NCBI GenBank assembly: GCA_013697655.1 | Contig: JACCWK010000132.1 | Span: 1-53,039, forward strand | DNA: 53,039 bases | Origin: Nitrosospira sp. | GTDB lineage: Bacteria; Pseudomonadota; Gammaproteobacteria; Burkholderiales; Nitrosomonadaceae | Reading direction: 5' to 3' | Part shown: piece after piece, positions 21,047 to 29,392 of the stretch | How positions within the stretch are numbered: the first letter of the stretch is position 1 | Layout of the letters: each line of letters starts with the position of its first letter | Notes under the pieces: generated by a model | Databases searched by the model: none | The model's input: only the letters and a program-made list of their open reading frames with translations | Told to the model about the DNA's origin: nothing | Program-made: the position numbers and the translations under genes

Positions 21047-22291
21047 TCACGCCGCATTTTCGTAAATAATCCTCCACCGTCCGTTCTTATTTTCCCTCAT
21101 CCAGTACTGGCGTTTTTTCATTTTGTTTGAAAGATTGTTGCTGGAATATTCCTGGTCAAAATTGACTACCACCAGATCGTCTCTGCCCGGATAAAGATAC
21201 ATGCCAATGTTGCTGATGCCAACTTTGATCCAGCTTTTGGCGGCATTCACCTGGCGCTTGTGATTCGCCCATTCAGCCAGATTTTGATTATCGCTGGAGA
21301 AATCGCTGCCGTAGTGCCTGAGATAGGCGTCGACTTTTCCACTCTCCCAGTCGCGCCGCCAGTTTTCCAGATGTTGTGCCAGTTTGTCGCGCAGGACAGC
21401 AGCGTCCCCAGGTTTTACCCATTCTGTTTCGTCGCTGATGATGATAGGTGTGACGCCGACTTGCAGCGTTGCGCCCACGGCGTCCAGATCCTGATTGGAT
21501 AGCACCACGCAACCATCGCTGGCACGGGGCGGCCGGCTGTAAGTGTTTGACGGTGTGCCATGCAGCCAGATGCCAAAACCATTACGTCCGTGGCGTTTAT
21601 CCCATTCGTTTGGATAATCGATGGGGAATGCACCGCTGCCGTAGAAGTCAGTAAGTTTTTTACGCGGCAGATTGGCGGTGATGAAATATACCCCGACAGG
21701 GGTTTTCTTATCACCTTCCTTCAGTTTCTGCGATCCGTTCTTACCGCTGCTGATGTAATAATCGGCAAGATAGCGGGGCTCACCACCCACATTCTGGTAC
21801 ATATAAAGCCGCGATTTGCGTGTATCGGCGATGACCGCATATTTTTGCTCTGGCGGCATCCGCAGTAGGTATTTTGGCATCATATCAAGCGGTACCGGTT
21901 CTTGATGCCGCTGCATTCTTGCTCGTGCCTCCTCCCGCAGATCGGAAAGGTGCTGCGGAACCCCGGCAGCGCTTCCCATGTCACTGATAGGCCGAGAGCG
22001 GGCCAGCAGCAGATCGCCTTTAATCAGATGTGCCAGCCGGAAATTAGGATTGGTTTTGAGCAACTGCTCAATTCCACTCAAGGCGGAATCCATACGGCTT
22101 TCTGCAATTTCCCGCAGGCTTTTGACGAGCACTGTTTCCGGGCCAGTTACGGATAATTCGGACAAAATCGGGTTGTCACTCGCCAGTGCGCCTGCAGCAG
22201 TGAGGCATAATCCCGCCATTGCGGCTGTAGTAAGCGCAGCTGTAATCAATAGACTGCGCTTTGGGAAGCCCGTGTTGGTGAATGGCTTCAT
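21047..22291 (-). CDS. L,D-transpeptidase (YkuD) with C-terminal NTF2/SnoaL-like domain
   Basis: A 414-residue exported enzyme. After a signal-type N-terminus (LLITAALTTAAMAGLCLTAAGALA) and a helical region comes a YkuD domain (about 145-285) with the histidine HGTPSNTYSRPP and the catalytic cysteine in SDGCVVLS. YkuD enzymes form 3-3 peptidoglycan crosslinks or attach lipoproteins. The last 110 residues form a separate domain (NWRRDWESGKVDAYLRHYGSDF) of the DUF4440/SnoaL (NTF2-like) type. ATG 22291 overlaps the upstream TPR gene stop as ATGA, so I prefer it to the upstream GTG 22321. Coupled translation with the TPR protein is expected. Confidence 0.9.
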   Translation of the reverse strand: MKPFTNTGFPKRSLLITAALTTAAMAGLCLTAAGALASDNPILSELSVTGPETVLVKSLREIAESRMDSALSGIEQLLKTNPNFRLAHLIKGDLLLARSRPISDMGSAAGVPQHLSDLREEARARMQRHQEPVPLDMMPKYLLRMPPEQKYAVIADTRKSRLYMYQNVGGEPRYLADYYISSGKNGSQKLKEGDKKTPVGVYFITANLPRKKLTDFYGSGAFPIDYPNEWDKRHGRNGFGIWLHGTPSNTYSRPPRASDGCVVLSNQDLDAVGATLQVGVTPIIISDETEWVKPGDAAVLRDKLAQHLENWRRDWESGKVDAYLRHYGSDFSSDNQNLAEWANHKRQVNAAKSWIKVGISNIGMYLYPGRDDLVVVNFDQEYSSNNLSNKMKKRQYWMRENKNGRWRIIYENAA

Positions 22292-23322
22292 CGTCCTACT
22301 TGTTCTTGTTTTATCAACCACTTTTCTCCGGTCTTGACCATCTCAAGGGTTTTAGTGGTAGTAGTCTTGATTGCATCGGAATGATACGATTGCTTGAAAC
22401 TCACCTTGGCGTGCCTGGTATCGGTAAAACTGGCTTTTGGGTTGGTAATTTCAACTTGGATAGACTTTGGTTTGCTAATGCGCTCATGGCGGCTTTTTTC
22501 CCATGTTGAGCGTGAGGTGCCCCGGGGCGTATGGAAATCGCTTGCATAAAATGCCAGGTATGCGGCGACATCCTTCTCTGACCATGCTTTTGCCCAGGCG
22601 TTTACCGCTTTCAGAACTTCGTTGGCGTCTCTGTCCGAGATCACGGATTTTTCCGGCACCCATTTTTCAGCAATGGAAGATTGCTCTGACACGGGTTTCT
22701 CAGCAGTCTTTTCCGGCGCTTTCTCTGCAATTTTCTCCGGGCTCTGTGCTGATAAGTCGCTTGGCGATTTAGCGGATACGGTCTGAATTCCTTTGGCCCT
22801 GCCCGAAAACAAATCCTTGATCATTGCCAGCTTGGTCTGCGCGGCGGCGTTCCCCTTGTCCAGTTGCAGAGCCTTGCCATATGCCTGACTCGCCATCTTT
22901 GCATAAATATCGCCCAGATTCTCGTGCGCGGTGGAATAGCTGGGGTGGGTGCGTATCGCCATTTCGAGCGCACCCTTAGCCTTGTCATATTGGCCCTGGC
23001 TGGCATAGAGCACTGCGAGATTGTTATAGGGTTCCGGCAGTTCCGGATAGTCTTCCGACAACGAGGAGAATATCTTGGTGGCGTCAGCGATCTTATTCTG
23101 CTCGGTAAGAATCAGGCCCTTCTGAAAGCGCATCTGGGCATCCTTGGGTCTGGTGGCAAGATAAGCGTCTGCTTGCTCCAGCGCTTTGGCTAGATTGCCT
23201 TGCTTATAGAGTTTGGCAACTTCCTCGTTTTCATCGGCAAACGTAGGAGAGCTCGACAGCACCAAGGCGGCAGCACAGGCTGTTATAAACGCCTTTGTCC
23301 GCTGAAAATTTAGCGTTTTCAT
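22288..23322 (-). CDS. TPR protein with C-terminal NTF2/SnoaL-like domain
   Basis: A 344-residue exported protein: signal peptide ([21 protein letters not shown]), three to four tetratricopeptide repeats over about residues 30-165 (for example [20 protein letters not shown] and [20 protein letters not shown]), a linker with repeated EKxxEK units, and a C-terminal domain (about 230-344; [24 protein letters not shown]) matching the one on the downstream L,D-transpeptidase. It is probably a periplasmic scaffold that partners that enzyme. Start ATG 23322. The divergent cysS lies 107 bases away with a short direct repeat in between. Confidence 0.85.
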   Translation of the reverse strand: MKTLNFQRTKAFITACAAALVLSSSPTFADENEEVAKLYKQGNLAKALEQADAYLATRPKDAQMRFQKGLILTEQNKIADATKIFSSLSEDYPELPEPYNNLAVLYASQGQYDKAKGALEMAIRTHPSYSTAHENLGDIYAKMASQAYGKALQLDKGNAAAQTKLAMIKDLFSGRAKGIQTVSAKSPSDLSAQSPEKIAEKAPEKTAEKPVSEQSSIAEKWVPEKSVISDRDANEVLKAVNAWAKAWSEKDVAAYLAFYASDFHTPRGTSRSTWEKSRHERISKPKSIQVEITNPKASFTDTRHAKVSFKQSYHSDAIKTTTTKTLEMVKTGEKWLIKQEQVGR

Positions 23323-23368
23323 TGTGCTATACTTCTCCGGTTTTGTTAAGTAATCCTAGAATATTCAA

Positions 23369-23405
23369 GATTCTACCAAGAAGCATACCGATTCTACCAA
23401 GAAGC
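23369..23405. repeat. Two 16-bp direct repeats, 21-bp period, in a divergent promoter region
   Basis: GATTCTACCAAGAAGC occurs at 23369-23384 and again, identical, at 23390-23405, separated by ATACC. The 21-base period equals two helical turns, which suits tandem binding of one protein on one DNA face. The site lies between the TPR gene (minus) and cysS (plus), 25 bases before the cysS start. Function is not known; a simple slippage duplication is possible. Confidence 0.7.
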
Positions 23406-23429
23406 TTATCCATTTCACAATCTCGCCAG

Positions 23430-24812
23430 ATGCTCAAAATCCATAATTCGCTCATCAGGGAGAAACAGGAGTTCATCCCACTGGCCCCTGGAAAGGTCAA
23501 AATATATGTCTGTGGCATGACAGTTTACGATTATTGCCATCTCGGTCATGCTCGCATGATGGTGGTATTCGATATGGTGGTACGCTGGCTACGAGCGAGC
23601 GGCCTTGAGGTCATTTATGTGCGCAATATCACCGATGTTGACGACAAAATCATCAAACGCGCGCAGGAAAACAATGAGTCTATCGAGACACTGACCACCC
23701 GTTTTATCCAGGCGATGGAGGAAGATGCTGCCGCGCTTGGCGTCGCGCCGCCTTCCTGCGAGCCGCGAGCTACCCAGCATGTGGAAAAAATGATTGTCAT
23801 GATCCGCACCTTGGTGGATAAAGAGCTTGCCTATGCCGCAGCCAACGGCGATGTATATTATGCCGTACACAGATTTCCTGGTTATGGAAAACTCTCCGGA
23901 AAATCACTCGACGATCTGCGCGCGGGAGAGCGAGTGATTATCGATCCACACAAGAAGGATCCGCTTGATTTTGTGTTATGGAAGGCCGCCAAGCCCGGCG
24001 AGCCGCAGTGGGATTCGCCTTGGGGTAAAGGGCGCCCCGGTTGGCATATTGAATGCTCGGCGATGAGCGAGCATTATCTGGGGGAACATTTCGATATACA
24101 TGGCGGCGGGCAGGACTTGCAGTTTCCCCACCATGAAAACGAGATTGCGCAAAGCGAAGGCGCGCATGGGCATCCCTTCGTTAACTACTGGATGCATAAT
24201 GGTTTCGTTCGTGTCAATGATGAAAAGATGTCCAAGTCGCTGGGCAATTTTTTTACCGTGCGCGAAATACTCACCTGCTATCCGCCGGAGGTGGTGCGCT
24301 TTTTTATCCTGCGCGCTCATTATCGCAGCCCGCTGCATTATTCCGACCAGCATCTGGAAGATGCCAAACGCGCGCTGGATCGGCTTTATACCGCGTTGAA
24401 AGGGAGGGAAGTCGGTGAGATTAATCCAGCGATAGATTGGAACCAATCCCATGCACGGCGTTTCAAGGACGCGATGAATGACGACTTTAATACTCCCGAT
24501 GCCATCGCCGTGTTGTTTGATCTCGCCAGTGAAGCCAACAAGACCGGATCGCCAGGAGATATGTCATTGATGAAAGCGCTCGGCGGTGTATTGGGGCTGC
24601 TGCAACGGGATCCACAGCAATATTTCCAGGATGCTTCGCTGGCGGGAGATTCCAATTTCGCACCGGAACGTGTTGAGCAAATGATTCAACAACGTCTCAT
24701 TGCCCGTGCAAACAAAAATTATAGCGAAGCGGATCGCATCCGCAAGGCATTGCTGGACGCTGATATTATCCTGGAAGATAGCCCGCAAGGCACGACTTGG
24801 CGCAGGGAGTAA
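23430..24812 (+). CDS. cysS: Cysteinyl-tRNA synthetase
   Basis: CysRS charges tRNA-Cys. The 460-residue class I enzyme has the zinc and HIGH regions ([10 protein letters not shown]-like start here as [10 protein letters not shown], then HLGHAR), the GWHIECSAM zinc motif, [17 protein letters not shown], and the KMSKS loop in [11 protein letters not shown] chose ATG 23430 ([12 protein letters not shown]), the conserved N-terminus; the frame is open 45 codons upstream but that part runs through the direct repeat and the opposite promoter. It closes the housekeeping block. Confidence 0.96.
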   Translation: MLKIHNSLIREKQEFIPLAPGKVKIYVCGMTVYDYCHLGHARMMVVFDMVVRWLRASGLEVIYVRNITDVDDKIIKRAQENNESIETLTTRFIQAMEEDAAALGVAPPSCEPRATQHVEKMIVMIRTLVDKELAYAAANGDVYYAVHRFPGYGKLSGKSLDDLRAGERVIIDPHKKDPLDFVLWKAAKPGEPQWDSPWGKGRPGWHIECSAMSEHYLGEHFDIHGGGQDLQFPHHENEIAQSEGAHGHPFVNYWMHNGFVRVNDEKMSKSLGNFFTVREILTCYPPEVVRFFILRAHYRSPLHYSDQHLEDAKRALDRLYTALKGREVGEINPAIDWNQSHARRFKDAMNDDFNTPDAIAVLFDLASEANKTGSPGDMSLMKALGGVLGLLQRDPQQYFQDASLAGDSNFAPERVEQMIQQRLIARANKNYSEADRIRKALLDADIILEDSPQGTTWRRE

Positions 24813-25166
24813 AAATTTGTCGTCCAGTTTCCATCGCTCGACATTGTTGGATAACCGAAACATCGAACCGGAAAATGGTTCATAACACGGGTGATATGTG
24901 GGTGAAATTTAACCCAGGCAGTTCCAAGAGAGGCACTGTAATGCTATTAACAATCCATGTTTTCCCGATAAAAAGGGATAATTTATAGGGAGGGACGGGT
25001 CTAACCAATTGATTGAGCGAATAACGATGTTTACAAATTCATACTGCGCTGGAATGCAACTTGCAACATAAATGGGGGCATATATTTACCCGTAAATGGA
25101 CATTTTTGACCCACCCCTTAGCCCGTGCAATTTTTGTGACCGAATTTAGCAGGTGAGTTTTAATTT
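24813..25166. other. Gene-free stretch between cysS and the IS1595 element
   Basis: About 350 bases with no supported gene. Short frames here have no recognisable domain. A self-complementary patch, GGGGCATATATTTACCC, at about 25075-25092 is followed by ACATTTTTGACCCACCCC, which resembles the kind of terminal sequence seen in some insertion sequences, but I cannot assign it. No matching N-terminal ArdC sequence was found here, although the ArdC C-terminus lies on the other side of the IS. Confidence 0.4.
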
Positions 25167-26213
25167 GGCCATGTCACAATTAATTAGTGGTATAAAATAT
25201 ACTCATTCAAATCAATTGAATAGGGTGCTGAGATGAAAGCGAAAGATTTCCAGAAAATGCTTGAGCAATTCAAGAAACTGACGCTTCGACAAAAGAAAAG
25301 GCTGATGAATGATTTTCGCCATAATGAGCAGCAAGCAGAAGGTTCTGTTTTGGTTGAATCTCGTCTGAAGAATGATAAACCGGTTTGTCCGCACTGTAGT
25401 GGCGAGGCTGCGCGCTGGGGTTCTGCCTCCGGTCTGCAGCGGTACCGGTGCCAGTCTTGTCACAAGACCTTCAATGCCTTGACCGGCACCCCACTGGCGC
25501 GACTGCGCCACAAAGACAAATGGCTGACCTATACCCAGCAGATGGCGGAAGGTAACAGCATACGCAAAAGTGCCGAGGCGTGCGCAATTCACCGAAACAC
25601 CTCCTTTCATTGGCGGCATCGATTTCTCACCCTGCCCAACGGACCAAAAAGCATCGAGGCTGGGTGGCATTGCCGAAGCGGATGAAACCTTCTTTCTTGA
25701 ATCGTTCAAGGGCAAGAAGCGCGCAATGGCGCGTGCTCCGCGCAAGCGCGGTGGCAAGGCGAAAAAACGCGGCCTGTCTGAAGAACAGATTCCTGTGCTT
25801 ATTTGCCGGGATCGCACTGGCAGAACGACGGATGGGGTGATGAAAAAGGTCAACGCAAAAACGATTAGCGCCGTGCTCAAGCCCTTGCTGGAGAAAGACA
25901 CCATGCTGTGTGCCGATGGCAACCCGGCTTATGTCAAGGTTGCCCATGACATGGACGTTCCCTTGCGGGCAATTAATGTCAGCGCCGGTATCCGGGTGAT
26001 AGACAAGATATTCCATGTCCAGAACGTCAATGCCTACGATAGCCGGCTGCAAACCTGGATGAGGCGATTCAATGGAGTGGCTACCAAGCACTTGCCTAAT
26101 TACCTGGGCTGGAGACGAATGCTTGAGCGTTTGCACAATGCACCTACCCCGCAAGTGATTCTGCTTTCCGCCCTGGGGCGGGTTCAGTTGCAATAATTAA
26201 TTGTGACATAGCC
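25167..26213 (+). mobile_element. IS1595-family insertion sequence, complete ends, damaged transposase
   Basis: The ends are inverted repeats: GGCCATGTCACAATTAATTA at the left (25167-25186) and the complement of the right end reads GGCTATGTCACAATTAATTA, one mismatch in 20. The 8 bases outside are TTTAATTT (25159-25166) and TTGAATTT (26214-26221), 7 of 8 identical, which fits the 8-bp target duplication usual for IS1595 after one mutation. Total length is 1,047 bp with one transposase gene in two frames. It abuts the surviving part of an ArdC-type gene. Confidence 0.9.
25233..26196 (+). pseudogene. IS1595-family transposase, frameshifted
   Basis: The first part (25233 to about 25646) encodes the N-terminal helical region and the zinc ribbon (CPHC and CQSC) typical of IS1595 transposases. 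The second part continues in the +1 phase as LGGIAEADETFFLESFKGKKR, CADGNPAY and the ISXO2-like DDE core, ending at 26196. The two halves join if one A is removed from the AAAAA run at 25646-25650, giving PKASRLGGIAEADE. The lesion is therefore one inserted base; the element is probably inactive unless the ribosome slips at the A-run. Together they would encode about 320 residues, the usual size. Confidence 0.88.
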
Positions 26214-26539
26214 TTGAATTTTATAGTGTCGCCCTGCACGAGCTGACCCATTGGAGCGGAGCGAAGCACCGTGTAGCGCGTGACTTTGCCAATCGATTCG
26301 GTACAGAGGCCTATGCTTTCGAGGAATTGATAGCTGAACTGGGCAGCGCCTTCCTGAATGCGGAACTCGGTTTTTCCGCGACGACAATCCCGAATCATGC
26401 CGGCTATATCGACTCGTGGCTGAAGGTGCTGAAAAACGACAAACGTGCTATTTTCACCGCAGCCAACCAAGCCAGCAAGGCACACCGCTACATTATGGAT
26501 TTGGTGGAGCGCAACCGAAGCAATCAACAAGCCGCTTAA
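26214..26539 (+). pseudogene. ArdC-type antirestriction/zincin protein, 5'-truncated by the IS
   Basis: A frame open from the IS right end encodes about 107 residues and stops at TAA 26537-26539. It contains the zincin motif HELTH in VALHELTHWSG, then AFEELIAELGSAF, and ends with SWLKVLKNDKRAIFTAANQASKA. This is the C-terminal half of ArdC-like proteins (DUF1738/zincin-like), which conjugative plasmids carry to protect incoming DNA from restriction. The N-terminal ssDNA-binding half is missing and was not found left of the IS, so a deletion accompanied or followed the insertion. No start codon or ribosome site remains. Confidence 0.85.
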
Positions 26540-26557
26540 ATAGTTTGTTTCACCCCG

Positions 26558-26577
26558 GCCCGGCTTCGGAGCCGGGC
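26558..26577. repeat. Perfect GC-rich hairpin after the ArdC remnant
   Basis: GCCCGGCT (26558-26565) and AGCCGGGC (26570-26577) form an 8-bp perfect stem with loop TCGG. It starts 19 bases after the ArdC stop codon and lacks a T-run, so it may be a weak or degraded terminator between the plus-strand ArdC remnant and the convergent toxin gene. Confidence 0.6.
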
Positions 26578-26637
26578 TTGAGTACCGATGAAATGGAGCT
26601 GTTTCCTTTTCGGCGAAGCCCGTAATGATACTCTGCC

Positions 26638-26940
26638 CTATACATGCCGCGTTATGCTCATGCGCTGATGCAAGATGCGCACCACCTCGGTTGCGTCCTG
26701 TCGCGTCCGGTACACGATGACATGCGAACCGACAAAATAAAGACGGTGCGTATCCGGTAATTCCGCGCTCTGATATCCAAGCTGCGGATTCCCGCCAATC
26801 AGCAGGACGGCGTCGTTCAGCTTGTCGCGGTAGGCCAGCAATTGTTCGTGCCCCCACCGCTCGCCCGTGTAACGCAGGATGCTGGTGAAGTCTTTTTGTG
26901 CTTCCGGAGAAAGTGTGAGGCGGGGCTTAGGGGAGGACAT
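26638..26940 (-). CDS. ParE/RelE-type toxin
   Basis: A 100-residue basic protein of the ParE/RelE fold (PKPRLTLSPEAQKDFTSILRYTGERWG at the start, then YRDKLNDAVLLIGGNPQLG and HVIVYRTRQDATEVVRILHQRM at the end). The C-terminal EVVRILHQRM is the usual end of ParE toxins, which poison gyrase; RelE relatives cleave mRNA instead. ATG 26940 is chosen over the TTG at 26949. It overlaps the preceding antitoxin frame by 14 bases, the standard antitoxin-first arrangement. Such modules are common on plasmids and integrative elements. Confidence 0.88.
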   Translation of the reverse strand: MSSPKPRLTLSPEAQKDFTSILRYTGERWGHEQLLAYRDKLNDAVLLIGGNPQLGYQSAELPDTHRLYFVGSHVIVYRTRQDATEVVRILHQRMSITRHV

Positions 26941-27214
26941 CAGGATCAATCGGCTGGCCGTTGTGCATGGCGGCGATGGCCGATTGCGTCATGCGCTCCA
27001 TCAGTTCCGGTGTGTAGGGCACGCCTTCACCCTGATCAAGTTGCGCATCACCCTTGGCGATCGCTGCCTGCCATGCTGCTACGCGGCTTTCTTCGGCCTG
27101 CATCCGGCGGATTGCGTCGCGGATGACTTCCGTGGCGTTGCCATAGAAGCCGCTGGCAACCTTGCCCTTGATGTACCCCTCCATTTCGGTGGAGAGATTG
27201 ACGTGCATGGTCAT
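26927..27214 (-). CDS. ParD-type antitoxin
   Basis: A 95-residue protein with an N-terminal ribbon-helix-helix DNA-binding region (MHVNLSTEMEGYIKGKVASGFYGNATEVIRDAIR) and a longer acidic C-terminal part that should wrap the toxin. This is the ParD/CC2985 type. ATG 27214 has AGGAGG 6 bases upstream, a strong site; ATG 27208 is also possible. ParD would neutralise the downstream ParE-like toxin and repress its own promoter, which must lie in 27215-27295. Confidence 0.88.
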   Translation of the reverse strand: MTMHVNLSTEMEGYIKGKVASGFYGNATEVIRDAIRRMQAEESRVAAWQAAIAKGDAQLDQGEGVPYTPELMERMTQSAIAAMHNGQPIDPDVLP

Positions 27215-27295
27215 GGGTAACCTCCTAACCAAATACACATAGAATATCCATAAAATGGATATGCATCAAGTCATTCTAACGACGCATCCCCTCTA

Positions 27296-27690
27296 TCACT
27301 GTTGAGCAAGCTGGGATGTAACATCATACGTGACAAAACGGGCATCCAGCCATTGAGCCCATTTAGCGGCCTTTTGCATCAGATCCGCCCGATACGCAGC
27401 ATTGAGATGGGGTGTATATGAATGGTAGTTGGATGCTTTCGTCCATAAATCGCCCTTGTCGTTGCGGATATGCACTCTGAGCCGCCATGCCGCGAGATCG
27501 AACGCATAGCACCCGGCTCGTTCGACATGGCTGGCAGTAATACCGTACTTGGCGAGATCGGCCAGGTAGGTGGTATTGAACTGCATCGAGCCGACATCGT
27601 AGGTATTGTTCGAGTTACGTACCCACCGCCCGGGCTTGCCACCCTCCTTCTCCGCAACGAAGCCAACGCAGCTATCGTTTTGCCCGCAAA
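27296..27690 (-). pseudogene. TrbN-like lytic transglycosylase, 5'-truncated
   Basis: The last about 125 codons of a minus-strand frame read like a conjugal-transfer lytic transglycosylase (SLT fold, TrbN/VirB1 type): FVAEKEGGKPGRWVRNSNNTYDVGSMQF, with the probable catalytic glutamate in AEKEGG, followed by YGITASHVERAGCYAFDLAAWRLRVHIR and NYHSYTPHLNAAYRADL. Farther upstream the frame continues to 27982 only as the reverse complement of a multicopper oxidase, so the true N-terminus and signal peptide are gone. Such enzymes open peptidoglycan for a type IV secretion channel. The break lies near 27690. Confidence 0.75.
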
Positions 27691-28472
27691 TTGGAATTAT
27701 AGTCGAATTGTGGGTCGATTTCGGTGGCCGCAAGCCGGGAACCGATCTGGTGCTGCGTAGCCTCGAATTTGATATGCCACATATGGGTATGGGAGGTATG
27801 GGCGGCGGCGGCATGATGCCGGATGGACTAGCCCAGGGCGAGACCTTCTCGATAGCCAGGTTCCATATCTTCGAGAAGGTGAGTGAATCGTCCAAGCTGC
27901 TGCAGAGTCTGGTCAAATTGCGCAAGTTGACGGAACGTGGTGTATCGAATCCGGAGCGGCTTGTCCCGATTGCTGCCAGCATGGGCCATATGTCACCTCA
28001 ACTGAATGGTCGGTCTTTCGAAATGTATGAGGCGATGGATATCGAAGAGATTCCTGTCAACACTATCCAGAAGATTCGCATAACCAATAATCATGGGCCG
28101 ATGGGGGAAGAGATGGGCATGGGGGGAATGAGAGGCGGAAGGGGAGGCATGGGGATGATGTCCATGCCGCATCCGATTCATATACATAACCAGCAGTTTC
28201 GAATTATTTCGCGCACCTTAAAGGGCCAGGATACCAGCAGCTATGCCACCGTTCGGGAAGGCTTCATCAACAGCGGCTGGAAAGACACGGTACTAGTCAT
28301 GCCTGGCGAAGAAATCGACATCATCAAGCCATTCGAAGATTACACCGGGCTGTTTCTGTATCATTGCCATAATCTCGAACATGAAGATCTGGGCATGATG
28401 CGCAACTTTCATGTAAGCTTAAAACGATCATTAGGCAGGAAGAAAGGAGGCCAATCATGTTCCCAAGAATAG
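27690..28472 (+). pseudogene. Multicopper oxidase, C-terminal part (5'-truncated)
   Basis: From IVELWVDFGGRKPGTDLVLRSLEF onward this is the second half of a CueO/CotA-type multicopper oxidase. The copper ligands HPIHIH (type 1/2/3) and LYHCHNLEHEDLGMM (HCHxxxHxxxxM, type 1) are intact, and two Met/Gly-rich loops (MGMGGMGGGGMM and a second near GGRGGMGMM) resemble copper-binding inserts. The N-terminal domain with the first two HxH motifs is missing, so it cannot be active. The frame runs back to 27606 without homology. Its TAG (28470-28472) overlaps the uspA start by 16 bases, so the original operon was probably mco-uspA-adh. Confidence 0.88.
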
Positions 28473-29344
28473 TCGTTGCTACCGATATGTCCGCTTATGC
28501 CAACCGTGCCGAAGCAAGAGCCGCCATGCTGGCGCAAGAATTAGGTAGCGAATCACTGGACCTGCTACATGTTGTCGACAGTCTGGCCCTGGAATCCCTG
28601 CGTAACCTGACCCAGCCTCCCCTCGACACAGAGCAGCGGTTAATGGAAGCGTCGCGCAAGCAGATGGCCGAGATTGAACACAAACTCTCAGGGAATTACG
28701 GCATTCCCATCACAACGGCAACCGTGAATGTCGGCCGTGCCCACACCGAGATCGCACACTATGCCAAGCTGCTAAATGCCGGGCTGATCGTGATTGGGGC
28801 TCACGGCGTTGGTTTCTTGCGGGAACTGTTTGCCGGTTCCACCGTTGACAAGGTATTGCGCACGGTGACCTGTCCGCTGTTGATTGTCAAGCAGGCGCCT
28901 CAGGCGCGGTACCAGCGGATACTGGCGCCGGTGGATTTCTCGAAATCTTCCTGTCGGGCGACGAAATTTGCCATGAACATTGCTCCGCATGCACATATTA
29001 CTGTTTTGCACGCATTTGAAGTGCCATTCGAAGCCAAGCTACGTTCTTCTAGTGTAGACGATAAACTGATTCAAGTTTACGAGACCGAAGTTCAAGCACA
29101 AAAGAACAGGGAAATGCAGCAATTGATCTCCGACTTGGAAGCGCCGGATGGTTCGTCATCCGGTATTATAGAGCCGGGTTCTGCATCTGCCGTAATCCGG
29201 AAAAAAATGGAAGCACTTAAACCCGATCTGATCGTCATTGGTAAACACGGCCAGTCCGAACGGGACGAGATGTTGCTTGGCAGTGTAACAAAGTACGTGA
29301 TACAGGATGCGGATTGCGATGTACTGGTAGTTGGAATGAATTAA
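28457..29344 (+). CDS. Tandem universal stress protein (UspA x2)
   Basis: A 295-residue protein of two UspA domains (about 1-150 and 155-295). Each has an ATP-binding G-x2-G-x9-G-S/T signature: GAHGVGFLRELFAGST in the first and GKHGQSERDEMLLGS in the second. Such ATP-binding tandem Usp proteins respond to starvation, oxygen limitation and other stress. AAAGGAGG lies 7 bases before ATG 28457. The gene overlaps the end of the truncated oxidase and is followed 48 bases later by the alcohol dehydrogenase. Because the oxidase lost its 5' end, the promoter driving uspA may have changed. Confidence 0.94.
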   Translation: MFPRIVVATDMSAYANRAEARAAMLAQELGSESLDLLHVVDSLALESLRNLTQPPLDTEQRLMEASRKQMAEIEHKLSGNYGIPITTATVNVGRAHTEIAHYAKLLNAGLIVIGAHGVGFLRELFAGSTVDKVLRTVTCPLLIVKQAPQARYQRILAPVDFSKSSCRATKFAMNIAPHAHITVLHAFEVPFEAKLRSSSVDDKLIQVYETEVQAQKNREMQQLISDLEAPDGSSSGIIEPGSASAVIRKKMEALKPDLIVIGKHGQSERDEMLLGSVTKYVIQDADCDVLVVGMN

Positions 29345-29392
29345 ATTGCAGGAATATCGAAAAATCAAAACCTGTCAGACGGAGCACCGCCT

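Noticed and set aside
27296-27982. A 228-residue minus-strand protein
   Set aside because: Its first about 100 residues are only the reverse complement of multicopper oxidase coding sequence; only the TrbN-like C-terminal part is supported.
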